A stretch of 36,855 nt of DNA from a virus. The notes beneath the pieces were generated by a model, which was not told the origin of the DNA, made no database searches, and worked only from the letters and a program-made list of their open reading frames with translations. How positions within the stretch are numbered: the stretch's first letter is position 1; each line of letters begins with the position of its first letter. Below are positions 14,641-22,558 of the stretch, piece by piece. Position numbers and translations under genes: made by a program. The stretch is from positions 1-36,855 of IMG/VR virus record IMGVR_UViG_3300036985_001434; one strand, 5' to 3'.

Positions 14641-17600
14641 TGATACCTTCCCTCGTTACCGATGTTAACTACAATATTGTTATTACGCATTGTCTTATTC
14701 AACTTATCCAATTTGCGCTCCATTGATTTAGAATTCAGAGATGCCTTCACTACCACTGCCTTGTCTTTGCTCTTCATCGCATAGTCAATGATTGCAGGTC
14801 TTACATACCTATCCTCAATGTATTTCTTAAATGCAGCACTTGATGTGTTCATAGCATCCAATGCCTTCCTATGCTGACTGGTTGCATTCTTGTTCATAAC
14901 AAACTCTCCTCCCTCTGCCTCAATGATAGCACCTCCTGCCTCGTGGCTCTTACCTTTAACCATACCTCCCTTCTTGAACTTAGGGATTGGCTGCGATGTG
15001 ATGATAAGAACTTGTGCTGCTCCTGCTGCTGCTGCTATGGCTGCAGTAACTGGATTAGGTAGTGCCTTGGCAATTGCTACTGCAGTTGCTATGGTTGCTT
15101 GGAAGATTGCTGCTGCTCTTTCATTCAATGCTTGCTTGCGTTTCTCTGCTGCTATCTTCTGCTCTGTTCGTATTCTCAATGCCTCAAGTTTGCGTTCTTT
15201 ATCAGCAGCAGACAATTCGGAGTTCTTAATAGATTCCTCTTCAGTTGTTGCTTGCTGCTCTATCTGCTCCACTCTCTTTTCTGATTGGTTTGCTTGAATC
15301 TCAACAATATCACTGAATAGTTGTGCAGTGGCATTGGCAATCTCTATTGTTTGGTCTAATGTCTTCTGCCTCTCATCTCTGATTGCTTTCTGCGTTTGGG
15401 CATCAAGCAATGCAAGTTTAGCATTCTTCTCCTCCTCACTGATTAACTCCTTCTCAATCTGCTTCCTCCTTATTGATGCCTCGTTCTCTATTTGTCTAAT
15501 CCTATCATCAACAGATGCTTGCTCGTTTACCTTCAGTGCCTCTATTCGCAGATTCTCAATCTCAAGTGATTTAATTGCTCCATCAGTTCTTATCTGTGCT
15601 AACTTCTGCTGCCTATCTGCCTCATTGTTTAATAAGTCAATAGTGAGTTTGTCTTGTCCCTCTTTGGTCTGTGCTGCCTCCTTCTTTAGTTCTTCTGCTC
15701 GTAGGTTGAATTGCTCGTTGGCTATCTTCTCCTCAGTCTCAATTGTGAAATCACCTCTCTTCTGCAGCAATGCCAATCTTGCTAACTCTAACTCAGATTG
15801 CTGCTTGGCTGCATTAAATCGAATAGTAGTTAAATCATTCTGCAGTTGCACCTCTGCTGCCTTCTCTGCATTGGCTCTTGCTACTGGGTCTGTTAGTAAT
15901 GATGCCTCTTGCTTGGCAAGTTCTGCTCTCTTGTTTGCCAATTCCTCTGCTTGTTGAATCTCAAGTTGTCCTGCTGCTTCAAGATTCTGCAATCTGTTAA
16001 TCTCGTTATCAAGAATCCTCTTCTGCTCTTCTACCAGTATCTTCTGCCTCTCTGCTGCTAACTCTGCATCAATACGTTTAATAGTGGCTGCTCGTAGTTT
16101 AGCATCAGTGATACTCTGTTGTGCATCCAGTTTCTGTTGGTCTGCAAGATTCTCAGACAATCGTATGCGCTCACTTACTGCCTCATCTTCGGTTAGCAGT
16201 TCTACCCTAATGGTCTCCTCTATTGTCTTGAGTCTATCTTGTGCTGCTTTCTTGGCTGCTTCATTTGCCTTTTCTGCTGCCTCCTTACGTTTATCTTCTA
16301 ACTCCTTTGCTGCTGCCTTCTCTGCCTCAAGTTCTGATATCCTTGCATTGCTATTAATGGCTGCAGTCTTATCTACTGCCTCTTGTCTGATATCTGCTTG
16401 TTGCTTCTCAAATGATTCTAATGCCTTCTGCTTTAATCCAAATCTTGTTCTCTCGTCAACATCTGCCTCATCCTCAATCTTCTTAAATTCATCCAAGTAT
16501 CTCTGCTTCGCTTCCTCCAGTTTCTTGTTCTTATCTTCCTCTGCTTGCACGATTGCACCATCAGTCTCTATCCTCCGCACTGCTGCATCTGTTGCCTCCT
16601 TTGATAGTCCTTCCTCTAATCCTTTAAGTTTCTCTGCTGCTACTGCTCTCTCATTGGCTGCTGCTCTTGCACTGGCTGCAGTCTCTCTATTGGCTGCATC
16701 TAATCTCTTCAATGATTCAGCAGCATCATCACTTGTCTCACTGGTAGTTAATAGTTTCTCAACCAAGAATCCCAATGCTACCACCAATGCACCTACACCA
16801 GTGGCTACCAATGCTGCTCTGAATGCTTTAGTGGCAGCAGTTGCACCAGTGGTGGCGAATGTATACACCTTCTTTGCAATACTCAAGAATCCAAGTTTGG
16901 CTGCTGCTTGTCCAGTTACTACACTGGCTAACTGCTGCACACCATTGGCAATGGCAGTTACTGCAGTGGTCTTGTTGATGATTTCTTGTAGGTCTTTATT
17001 CTCATCACCAAACAATGCTGCTGCTCCTTGGGCAATCTCAAATCCTGCAGTGAGTCCTTGCACTGCTCCCACTGCTGCATCGAATTTAAAGGTATCTGAT
17101 GCCAATACTCTTACTCGCTCTCTCGTATCTCCAATTTGGTCTTCAAGTTTGGCAGCACTAAATAGTAGTTGCTCAAACTCTGCAGTATTCTCCTTCCCTT
17201 GTTGCTCTAATAATGCTAACTCCTGCTTTAGTGCTTTTAATTGTCCAGTAAGAGATTTCTGCTTACCTTCTGTTTCTTCTGTCTGTGCAGAGAATATTGA
17301 CATCTCACTATTCACATCTGCAAGAGATGATTTCACTTGAGATTGGGCAGCAGCATTATCCTTGTATGCCTTCGACAATCTGTTGCCAGTTGCAAGCAAT
17401 GCTATCTGCTCTTGCTCTAACTTCTTCAGTTGGGCAGTTAACTCCTTCGATTCCTTATTGAGATTGTCTAATGCGTTCTTAACTTGTTGAGAGGAGAATG
17501 CTGCTGCGATTGTCTTACCAGTATTCTTAAATTGATTATTGATATTGGTCGCAGTCTCCTTGGCACTTGCCTCTAACTCATCGTTGGCTTGGTTAATCTG

Positions 17601-17666
17601 ATTAAGAGATGCCTTCAAGTCAGTGGAATCTCCAGTGTATGTAATGAGTACGTTAGCCGATGCCAT
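14625..17666 (-). CDS. Tail tape measure protein (1013 aa)
   Basis: The longest gene in the window. The N-terminal 200 residues and residues 310-850 are Glu/Lys/Ala/Gln-rich coiled coil. Hydrophobic segments lie near residues 280-310 (FRAALVATGVGALVVALGFL) and 875-915 (ATAVAIAKALPNPVTAAIAA), the usual membrane-spanning parts of tape measures. A Gly-rich stretch KKGGMVKGKSHEAGGA follows near the C-terminus. The length sets tail length, suggesting a long-tailed siphovirus. It comes right after the frameshifted chaperone pair. Confidence 0.92.
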   Translation of the reverse strand: MASANVLITYTGDSTDLKASLNQINQANDELEASAKETATNINNQFKNTGKTIAAAFSSQQVKNALDNLNKESKELTAQLKKLEQEQIALLATGNRLSKAYKDNAAAQSQVKSSLADVNSEMSIFSAQTEETEGKQKSLTGQLKALKQELALLEQQGKENTAEFEQLLFSAAKLEDQIGDTRERVRVLASDTFKFDAAVGAVQGLTAGFEIAQGAAALFGDENKDLQEIINKTTAVTAIANGVQQLASVVTGQAAAKLGFLSIAKKVYTFATTGATAATKAFRAALVATGVGALVVALGFLVEKLLTTSETSDDAAESLKRLDAANRETAASARAAANERAVAAEKLKGLEEGLSKEATDAAVRRIETDGAIVQAEEDKNKKLEEAKQRYLDEFKKIEDEADVDERTRFGLKQKALESFEKQQADIRQEAVDKTAAINSNARISELEAEKAAAKELEDKRKEAAEKANEAAKKAAQDRLKTIEETIRVELLTEDEAVSERIRLSENLADQQKLDAQQSITDAKLRAATIKRIDAELAAERQKILVEEQKRILDNEINRLQNLEAAGQLEIQQAEELANKRAELAKQEASLLTDPVARANAEKAAEVQLQNDLTTIRFNAAKQQSELELARLALLQKRGDFTIETEEKIANEQFNLRAEELKKEAAQTKEGQDKLTIDLLNNEADRQQKLAQIRTDGAIKSLEIENLRIEALKVNEQASVDDRIRQIENEASIRRKQIEKELISEEEKNAKLALLDAQTQKAIRDERQKTLDQTIEIANATAQLFSDIVEIQANQSEKRVEQIEQQATTEEESIKNSELSAADKERKLEALRIRTEQKIAAEKRKQALNERAAAIFQATIATAVAIAKALPNPVTAAIAAAAGAAQVLIITSQPIPKFKKGGMVKGKSHEAGGAIIEAEGGEFVMNKNATSQHRKALDAMNTSSAAFKKYIEDRYVRPAIIDYAMKSKDKAVVVKASLNSKSMERKLDKLNKTMRNNNIVVNIGNEGRYQWHNR

Positions 17667-17883
17667 CTTTCTTTGCTTGCTTTATTGACATCTCAAATTT
17701 AAGCAAATAAGTTGATACATCACATCTCATCAGTTCATTGAATTCAATGATGTTACCTTTGCATAGGTTGATGATTTGACTCCTTAACTCTTCTTGTACT
17801 TTTTTTGAACGGAATCTTGGTGAGAATTCAACATAGTTAAACTCTCCATTAGTTTTCTTTGTGCTACTACGTTGTACTCCCAT
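17653..17883 (-). CDS. Tail assembly chaperone, -1 frame (gpT-like part)
   Basis: This frame overlaps the end of the 210-aa gene and stops 14 nt inside the tape measure gene. It is -1 relative to the upstream gene, and the slippery heptamer A AAA AAG lies at 17799-17805. Frameshifting there would give a 254-residue fusion: 206 residues of the upstream protein plus 48 from here (starting VQEELRSQIINLC). Its own ATG at 17883 is therefore probably not used. This is the arrangement of lambda gpG/gpGT, which loads tail subunits on the tape measure. Confidence 0.8.
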   Translation of the reverse strand: MGVQRSSTKKTNGEFNYVEFSPRFRSKKVQEELRSQIINLCKGNIIEFNELMRCDVSTYLLKFEMSIKQAKKDGIG

Positions 17884-18416
17884 AATGTCTGCAATTCTTG
17901 TGGAGACATATTGAGCAATGGCATTAGAGGAGTGATACCCAATTGGGAAAAAAAATCGTGCGATGCCTCCTTACACATCGCATCGAATACTTCAAGTTTA
18001 GATTGGTGGATATCTGAATTGACTATAGTTGGGTCTTCATCATCCCTTACTACCCATATTGCTGCAAAGTTCAATAGTAGGTCTCTATGTATAACACTAT
18101 TCTGCCTCTCCCTAATAACGTGAATGTACCCTGCTACCACTGCTGCATTCTTTGGATTGGATAATCCTGCTGCAAGTGATTTCTCCATACCATCGAGTAT
18201 CTGCTCCATCTCACTCCCACTCAATCCACTGCTGATTCTCTCCATCAGTGACAATGCCATACTGAATCTCTCCAATGGTAATGATGTCTCCTTTGGGAAT
18301 CTATAGTACCTATGTCCCTCGTGCTTGAATACCTCAACGAGATTATGCTTTGGATTGTGCTTCTTACTGGAGACAAACCAAGGCAGTTGCTCTGCGAATC
18401 TTTTGAATAATTGCAT
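17784..18416 (-). CDS. Tail assembly chaperone, 0 frame (gpG-like, 210 aa)
   Basis: A mostly helical protein immediately upstream of the tape measure, with an N-terminal segment MQLFKRFAEQLPWFVSSKK, a long middle helix ERFSMALSLMERISSGL and a C-terminal helix QELQTLWEYNVVAQRKLMES. Frame 0 ends 4 codons past the A AAA AAG slippery site at 17799-17805, as in lambda G. Two products are expected, 210 and 254 residues. No sequence similarity to a named chaperone is claimed; the call rests on position, overlap and slip site. Confidence 0.75.
   Translation of the reverse strand: MQLFKRFAEQLPWFVSSKKHNPKHNLVEVFKHEGHRYYRFPKETSLPLERFSMALSLMERISSGLSGSEMEQILDGMEKSLAAGLSNPKNAAVVAGYIHVIRERQNSVIHRDLLLNFAAIWVVRDDEDPTIVNSDIHQSKLEVFDAMCKEASHDFFSQLGITPLMPLLNMSPQELQTLWEYNVVAQRKLMESLTMLNSHQDSVQKKYKKS
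17799..17805 (-). promoter_or_regulatory. -1 ribosomal frameshift site A AAA AAG
   Basis: The minus strand carries A AAA AAG in phase with the 210-aa frame (codons CAA AAA AAG TAC), the same heptamer as E. coli dnaX. The 0 frame stops four codons later, and the -1 frame stays open to 17653. Confidence 0.85.
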
Positions 18417-18621
18417 CTAAATCGTCTTTTACAAATATTAAACTGCCATTGTTTAGAACTATGCTGCATTTGTTTTCTGCCTCACTAATGTGTGATATAC
18501 TACTGGTGTTAATCACAACATCCATTGTTCCTACTGGATGCTCTGTTAGGTCTCGTAGTTCTTGGTCATCAGTGTCCATTCCATCAAATAAAATCGCAGA
18601 GCAGACAATGAATCCAGTCAT
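18364..18621 (-). CDS. Small protein before the tail chaperones (85 aa)
   Basis: Function not recognised. ATG 18621 (MTGFIVCSAILFDGMD) is 1 nt after the stop of the zinc-ribbon gene; an in-frame ATG 10 codons upstream would overlap it. The second half (ISHISEAENKCSIVLNNGSLIFVKDDLDAIIQKI) reads like a small beta-hairpin protein ending in a helix. It overlaps the 210-aa gene by 53 nt, a long overlap that suggests coupling. Confidence 0.65.
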   Translation of the reverse strand: MTGFIVCSAILFDGMDTDDQELRDLTEHPVGTMDVVINTSSISHISEAENKCSIVLNNGSLIFVKDDLDAIIQKIRRATALVCLQ

Positions 18622-18622
18622 A

Positions 18623-18838
18623 CTACCAATAGTTGTGTGGGCATTGCTCATCCTTCACTCGTGTTTTGGCAGGAAGAAAGCATCCACATTCATTGCAGAT
18701 ATTTAGATGCTTGTTCCTATGTTGGCAGTGCATACATACTGGCAGTCTTGTCTCTGATAGTAGGTTTGCCTTCTTATCTGATGACAGATACAGATACCAT
18801 CCCTTAATGATTGATACTATCCTCCGCATTCGATACAA
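18623..18838 (-). CDS. Zinc-ribbon protein (71 aa)
   Basis: Cysteines C35, C38, C48, C51, C53 and C66 are arranged as CMHC...CNECGC...C, followed by the terminal segment CPHNYW. The phrase CGCFLPAKTR with a final C-P-x-N-x-W is characteristic of a small phage zinc-ribbon family of unknown role, found near structural genes in many phages. It overlaps the previous gene by 22 nt. Confidence 0.8.
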   Translation of the reverse strand: MYRMRRIVSIIKGWYLYLSSDKKANLLSETRLPVCMHCQHRNKHLNICNECGCFLPAKTRVKDEQCPHNYW

Positions 18839-19164
18839 TCCAATAAGTTAATCACTAAGTCTTGTGGGTCTGCATCAGTGTTCACCACACTAAAGGATAT
18901 GCAGTCATACTCAATCTCACATATTGTAAACTTGTCACAATTTAGCGCAATGGTATATCCTTGCAATGGGTCTAACTTTGCTCCAACAATTGTTATGATA
19001 CCATCCACATCTGATGCTGCATTGAACTGCTGAATACGATTGGTTGCGTTATGGGTTATGGTTACGATGTAGTCAGACTCAGCAGGAACTACACCAAAGG
19101 ATATCCCTGCATTGCAAGATGCCACAGATATTCCCGAATCGAAACAAGGACTACATACACTCAT
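18817..19164 (-). CDS. Small Cys-rich beta protein (115 aa)
   Basis: Not recognised. It begins SVCSPCFDSGISVASC and ends LLDCIECGG, with internal C in ALNCDKFTICEIEYDC, so it has nine Cys in all, probably paired. The middle is beta-rich (DYIVTITHNATN, DGIITIVGAKL). It begins in an ATGA overlap with the terminase stop. Position after terminase and before tail genes suggests a small structural protein. Confidence 0.65.
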   Translation of the reverse strand: MSVCSPCFDSGISVASCNAGISFGVVPAESDYIVTITHNATNRIQQFNAASDVDGIITIVGAKLDPLQGYTIALNCDKFTICEIEYDCISFSVVNTDADPQDLVINLLDCIECGG

Positions 19165-20438
19165 AGGTATCGTTTAAGTATCGCATTGACAAAGTAACGG
19201 AAACAATCCAAATAATCCGCACGTTCTGTCAACTTTCTTCGATTGAGTTTGATGATGCTACCATTGGCATCGCATTGTACTTGCTTGGCATCAAACACGA
19301 ATCCCTTGCATCTCTTTGAGTTCACCTTCACATCAAGTCTCCTTAATGCTGCATTGCAGTCCACTCTGCTATTCTCGTGCCTTGGGTTAGCAGGAATGAT
19401 AAACTGGCTATCTGATAACTTTAGTCTACGTTTGATTTGAGTATAGGCAGATGAGTTATCCCTCTGCTGCACACTGCCTCCCCTACCCATAGCATCACCA
19501 GTAATCCTAATCAGTCCACTTGGAATGTTCATTGCCTCTACCACATCGCAGAATGCATCTATGCTTCCCTTCTCAATGCTTACCTCATCCACCACTCTTG
19601 CACCTCTGATGGTCTCTTGTATGACCAATGCACATAGAGGATTAATGTTAAAGTCCACAGAGATGTAGGTAGGTATGTTGGGATTGTGTACTGCTGAATC
19701 ATCAACGTGCCTCTCATCCTGCCATTCGTAGAGGAATGGATTAACCACATCATCCATTACATCCCAGTCTCCCTCTACGAATCGGGCATACTGAATTGGT
19801 GGTAGTTCTTTGAGTGACTCAAGATAGTCTGCAGGAATGTATGGATTATCTGTAATCTTGGATGGGATGAATGCCCATTTAGTTGGCAATGTGCCTTCCT
19901 TGAATCTCTCGTATATGATGGTCTTTACCCAGTTGTGTGCAGGATTGCAAGTGGCAAGACAGATGATTGGTGGTCTGCCTTCTGCCTTATTCCAAGAGCC
20001 AATCCTCTCTTGTACCTTGTAGAATGTCTGCTCCTGCAATTCGTTTACCTCATCAAGCCCTGCACCATTAACTTCCAATCCCTTGAATCGGTTGAGGTCT
20101 TTATCATCTTCATACGATTCTGACATAAAAATTAATTCGCTTCCATTGGCGAATCTCACCACATTGGTCTCCCTATTCCAAGATGATACATAGTCTCCCA
20201 CACCATCAGCCAAGATAGATGCGAATGATGGGAATGTAGTTCGTTTCAAATCGGGCAGACTCTTACGGATAACTACCCACCTACTACGAGCATACTGCAG
20301 TGCAAGGTATGTTATGGTTAGTAGTAGCCAGTATGTCTTACCTCCTCGTATTGCTCCTCCAAATACTACTACCCTATGACTACCATCAATTGAATGATAG
20401 AATGCTTCAGACTGCCTCTCTGTTAACTCAAGCCTCAC
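19161..20438 (-). CDS. terL: Terminase large subunit (425 aa)
   Basis: The packaging motor. Walker A is GGAIRGGKT at 27-35; Walker B is GAGLDE at 125-130 (D129, E130); the coupling motif is ICLATCNPAHN at 159-169. The nuclease domain shows the expected Asp residues in YISVDFNIN (D262) and RITGDAMGRG (D315). Length is typical. It overlaps the small subunit by 11 nt. Confidence 0.95.
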   Translation of the reverse strand: MRLELTERQSEAFYHSIDGSHRVVVFGGAIRGGKTYWLLLTITYLALQYARSRWVVIRKSLPDLKRTTFPSFASILADGVGDYVSSWNRETNVVRFANGSELIFMSESYEDDKDLNRFKGLEVNGAGLDEVNELQEQTFYKVQERIGSWNKAEGRPPIICLATCNPAHNWVKTIIYERFKEGTLPTKWAFIPSKITDNPYIPADYLESLKELPPIQYARFVEGDWDVMDDVVNPFLYEWQDERHVDDSAVHNPNIPTYISVDFNINPLCALVIQETIRGARVVDEVSIEKGSIDAFCDVVEAMNIPSGLIRITGDAMGRGGSVQQRDNSSAYTQIKRRLKLSDSQFIIPANPRHENSRVDCNAALRRLDVKVNSKRCKGFVFDAKQVQCDANGSIIKLNRRKLTERADYLDCFRYFVNAILKRYL

Positions 20439-20910
20439 TTGGTGGATTCTGTTCCTCTGCTTGCTTGGTTGTGACTATCACAAGTGGCTCTGTTGTTTTG
20501 ATGGTATTCTCTCCATTGTTACTCCATCTACCTCTCTGCCTATTGGCTAACCAATGTTTTGCAGCAGCAGTGTCTGATGGTAGTTCCTTGCGTAGTTTTA
20601 CCACATCTCCATCCCTTGTCAATGCCTCCTCTGTGATGGTTACTCCCAATGCTCTCTTGTACATTGCTCGTGCTACTTTAGCATCTGCATCCTCTCTCCC
20701 CTGCGTTAATGACTCTAAAAAAGTTGGGTGCTGCTCTTTCCACACATTAAGTGTTGACTCATCTATGCCAATGATTTTGGCTATCTGCACATCAGTAAGT
20801 CCAAGCAGTGCCATCTCAAATGCTTTCTCATCGTGTGCAGTCTGATATTCCATAGGTCTGCCTAATGGTAACTTGGTTCGTTTGATTGTCTTATTGCCTT
20901 TCTTGTTCAT
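20428..20910 (-). CDS. terS: Terminase small subunit (160 aa)
   Basis: DNA-recognition subunit. After a basic start (MNKKGNKTIKRTKLPLGRP) comes an HTH-like helix set FEMALLGLTDVQIAKIIGID followed by ESTLNVWKEQHPTFLESL, and then DAKVARAMYKRALG and LPSDTAAAKHWLANR, typical for TerS. I start at ATG 20910 because bases 20918-21058 encode another small gene in a different frame. Adjacent terL confirms the call. Confidence 0.9.
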   Translation of the reverse strand: MNKKGNKTIKRTKLPLGRPMEYQTAHDEKAFEMALLGLTDVQIAKIIGIDESTLNVWKEQHPTFLESLTQGREDADAKVARAMYKRALGVTITEEALTRDGDVVKLRKELPSDTAAAKHWLANRQRGRWSNNGENTIKTTEPLVIVTTKQAEEQNPPSEA

Positions 20911-20917
20911 ATGGCTA

Positions 20918-21058
20918 TTATTTTCGTCTCTTGGCTCTATACTTCTCTGCCTCTGCATATGCAATGGCAGTGGCTTGTGATTGGCTATATCCCTCACTGA
21001 TTAGTTTGCGGATGTTCATAGAGATTACCTCTTGTGAGTCACCTTGGAATAGTGGCAT
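20918..21058 (-). CDS. Small conserved phage protein (46 aa)
   Basis: The frame starts at ATG 21058 and ends TAA at 20918, 7 nt before terS. It reads MPLFQGDSQEVISMNIRKLI, then SEGYSQSQATAIAYAEAEK and a basic end. The pattern S-x-x-x-IS-x-NI-x-x-L-x-x-EG-x-x-x-x-QA-x-AIA is that of a widespread small phage protein of unknown function. The clear match makes this a confident small gene. Confidence 0.85.
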   Translation of the reverse strand: MPLFQGDSQEVISMNIRKLISEGYSQSQATAIAYAEAEKYRAKRRK

Positions 21059-21062
21059 AGAG

Positions 21063-21449
21063 TTATGGTTCTTGATTCAAATTTACGAAAGATTCTAATA
21101 CCATTGAATTCTGATACGAGTTGATATGGTGACCAAGTTTGATTAAGTCTTGGTACTGGCTTGGATATATGATTAGGTTGTGGAGTTTGGATGCTGCGAA
21201 TACATTAACTGCATAGATGTCATTGCCATCCCTATCCGAATAGGTTTGTATCATACCTAACTTGAATTCCATCCCTTCGAAATCTACCAACATCTTCTCT
21301 GATGCAATGTACTTGGATAGTTTACTGGTAGGTATTGCTATGGCTATATCATACTCCAGTCCTGCGTGAGTAAGGTAGCCAAAGTAGTAGTCCTTGTCTT
21401 CCTTCATCTTTGACTCAACAAAGAATCCTGCTCGTAGTCTTGTTGTCAT
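21063..21449 (-). CDS. Hypothetical protein (128 aa)
   Basis: Function not recognised. ATG 21449 (MTTRLRAGFFVESKMK) shares ATGA with the stop of the 78-aa gene. It has a mixed alpha/beta look (KDYYFGYLTHAGLEYDIAI, VDFEGMEFKLGMIQTYSD, IYAVNVFAASKLHN), no Cys and no membrane segment. It is the last early gene before the packaging block. Confidence 0.75.
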   Translation of the reverse strand: MTTRLRAGFFVESKMKEDKDYYFGYLTHAGLEYDIAIAIPTSKLSKYIASEKMLVDFEGMEFKLGMIQTYSDRDGNDIYAVNVFAASKLHNLIIYPSQYQDLIKLGHHINSYQNSMVLESFVNLNQEP

Positions 21450-21682
21450 TGGTTGTAGGTTTCGTTGTAGTATTGTTCGGCATCTGTGTATTCTATAGCA
21501 GTCCATTCAGCACTCCCATCATTATAGGCATCCATTATCTGCTGCTTCTCCATCTCCTTGGCTTGTTCGTGTGCCTCTGTTATCAATTCACCAAAATTGA
21601 ATTCACCAGTATCATCCTCTGTGTACTGCATAAATAGGCTGATGAATTGCTCGTATAGGTAATCTATTGCGGTCTTCTTCAT
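21446..21682 (-). CDS. Small acidic protein (78 aa)
   Basis: Function not recognised. It is acidic and Glu/Tyr/Gln-rich, largely helical (YLYEQFISLFMQYTED, ELITEAHEQAKEMEKQQIMD), ending in NETYNQ. The start overlaps the stop of the 127-aa gene by 4 nt. Similar helical small proteins are common downstream of RHH-type genes in phage early regions. Confidence 0.7.
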   Translation of the reverse strand: MKKTAIDYLYEQFISLFMQYTEDDTGEFNFGELITEAHEQAKEMEKQQIMDAYNDGSAEWTAIEYTDAEQYYNETYNQ

Positions 21683-22062
21683 AGTTGGTAGGTATCTATT
21701 CGTTTCTTGACCATATCAATGAATCTCTCCATCATTGACTGGTAGTATGTGTTAAAATCTTGATGTCCCTCGTTGTTGTGTTCGAATAGTACATATAGGC
21801 TTGAGCGCAATCTCTGTGATGGAGTTTTGCCTCCTAACTCTGCTGCATCAATCTTGAGTGAGTTAAGCATCTCCTCATCGTTGTAGTTGAACTGCTCTCC
21901 TTTGAATGCCATCACACCAATACCACCTATCCATTGAGACATTAGTTCTGTCATCTGTGCAGGAGATAGTTCTTGTGTGCCTATCACTACCCTAATGGTC
22001 TTGTCCTTCCTTGTGGCTACAGATTCGATGGCACAAGGGATGGTTAATAGTTTAGCATCCAT
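21679..22062 (-). CDS. Hypothetical protein (127 aa)
   Basis: Function not recognised. It begins MDAKLLTIPCAIESVATRKD and continues TIRVVIGTQELSPAQMTELM, a beta strand then a conserved-looking P-A-x-M helix, followed by GVMAFKGEQFNYNDEEML. Proteins with the TQELSPEQ-like phrase occur in phage early regions, often beside an SSB or nuclease, but I cannot assign activity. It overlaps the RHH-like gene by 11 nt. Confidence 0.7.
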   Translation of the reverse strand: MDAKLLTIPCAIESVATRKDKTIRVVIGTQELSPAQMTELMSQWIGGIGVMAFKGEQFNYNDEEMLNSLKIDAAELGGKTPSQRLRSSLYVLFEHNNEGHQDFNTYYQSMMERFIDMVKKRIDTYQL

Positions 22063-22261
22063 ATTCAGATTCTTGTCTCTTTGATTGAACTGGTTTCTTT
22101 AGTTTGTTTAGGTAGTCCTTGACCATTGCTCTGATTAGTTCCTTGTGGCTCACTGGTACTCTGAACGTGATGTTAGTAGTTGTCTCCTCGTACAATGGTT
22201 TCTTCCCTGCTCCATCTCTCTTGCCTCCCCAAGTATTAGTTGTCTTCTGTTGTGTTTTCAT
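22052..22261 (-). CDS. Ribbon-helix-helix-like DNA-binding protein (69 aa)
   Basis: The N-terminal phrase WGGKRDGAGKKP followed by a strand TTTNITFRVPVSH and helix KELIRAMVKDYLNKLK fits the small RHH-type family with GGxRxGAGRKP leaders. An 8-bp perfect inverted repeat lies at 22271-22289 over its -7 box, so autorepression is plausible. The ATG is 4 nt past the box, so the message is nearly leaderless. It starts an operon running to 21063. Confidence 0.75.
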   Translation of the reverse strand: MKTQQKTTNTWGGKRDGAGKKPLYEETTTNITFRVPVSHKELIRAMVKDYLNKLKKPVQSKRQESEYGC

Positions 22262-22265
22262 TGTG

Positions 22266-22289
22266 CAAATATAATCAAGTTTTGATTAT
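22266..22289 (-). promoter_or_regulatory. -7 box overlapping an inverted-repeat operator
   Basis: The minus strand has TATATTTG (22266-22273), matching TAnnTTTG. Overlapping its upstream edge is a perfect 8-bp inverted repeat, ATAATCAA (22271-22278) and TTGATTAT (22282-22289), with a 3-nt spacer. A -33 box at the usual spacing is not evident. The placement fits repression by the protein encoded next. Confidence 0.5.
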
Positions 22290-22553
22290 GTTGTGCAGTT
22301 CAATCCCTCTTTTTTTAAGGAGAATCAACCATTCATAACATCTAATCAAGTACGTTCTATATACTCCACTACCTCTATGTGTATTGGTAAGTTGGGATGC
22401 ATAGGACTGATGTGTAGCAGTGGTAGAGTGATAGGTAGTATGCCTATCCACTATGGATGACTCCAGTGGCATCTTGGTAGTCATATACTCAATTGTCTTC
22501 TGCTCTATCTCTTGGTGACTCATTCGTGTGCAGTGTAGGATGCTGCTCCCCAT
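22275..22553 (-). CDS. Hypothetical protein (92 aa)
   Basis: Function not recognised. The frame begins 6 nt after the upstream stop (22559) and fills the interval to the next promoter. It is rich in Thr, His, Ser and Tyr (HTTYHSTTATHQSYASQL), with a hydrophobic stretch CYEWLILLKKRGIELHNII at the end. The unusual composition lowers confidence, but no other frame explains the stretch. Confidence 0.55.
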   Translation of the reverse strand: MGSSILHCTRMSHQEIEQKTIEYMTTKMPLESSIVDRHTTYHSTTATHQSYASQLTNTHRGSGVYRTYLIRCYEWLILLKKRGIELHNIIKT

Positions 22554-22558
22554 ATCTA

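Noticed and set aside
16084-17340. A 418-codon open frame on the plus strand
   Set aside because: It is antisense to the tape measure, and is Ser/Ala/Leu-rich low complexity as expected from the complement of Glu/Lys/Ala-rich coiled coil. No promoter or leader is present.
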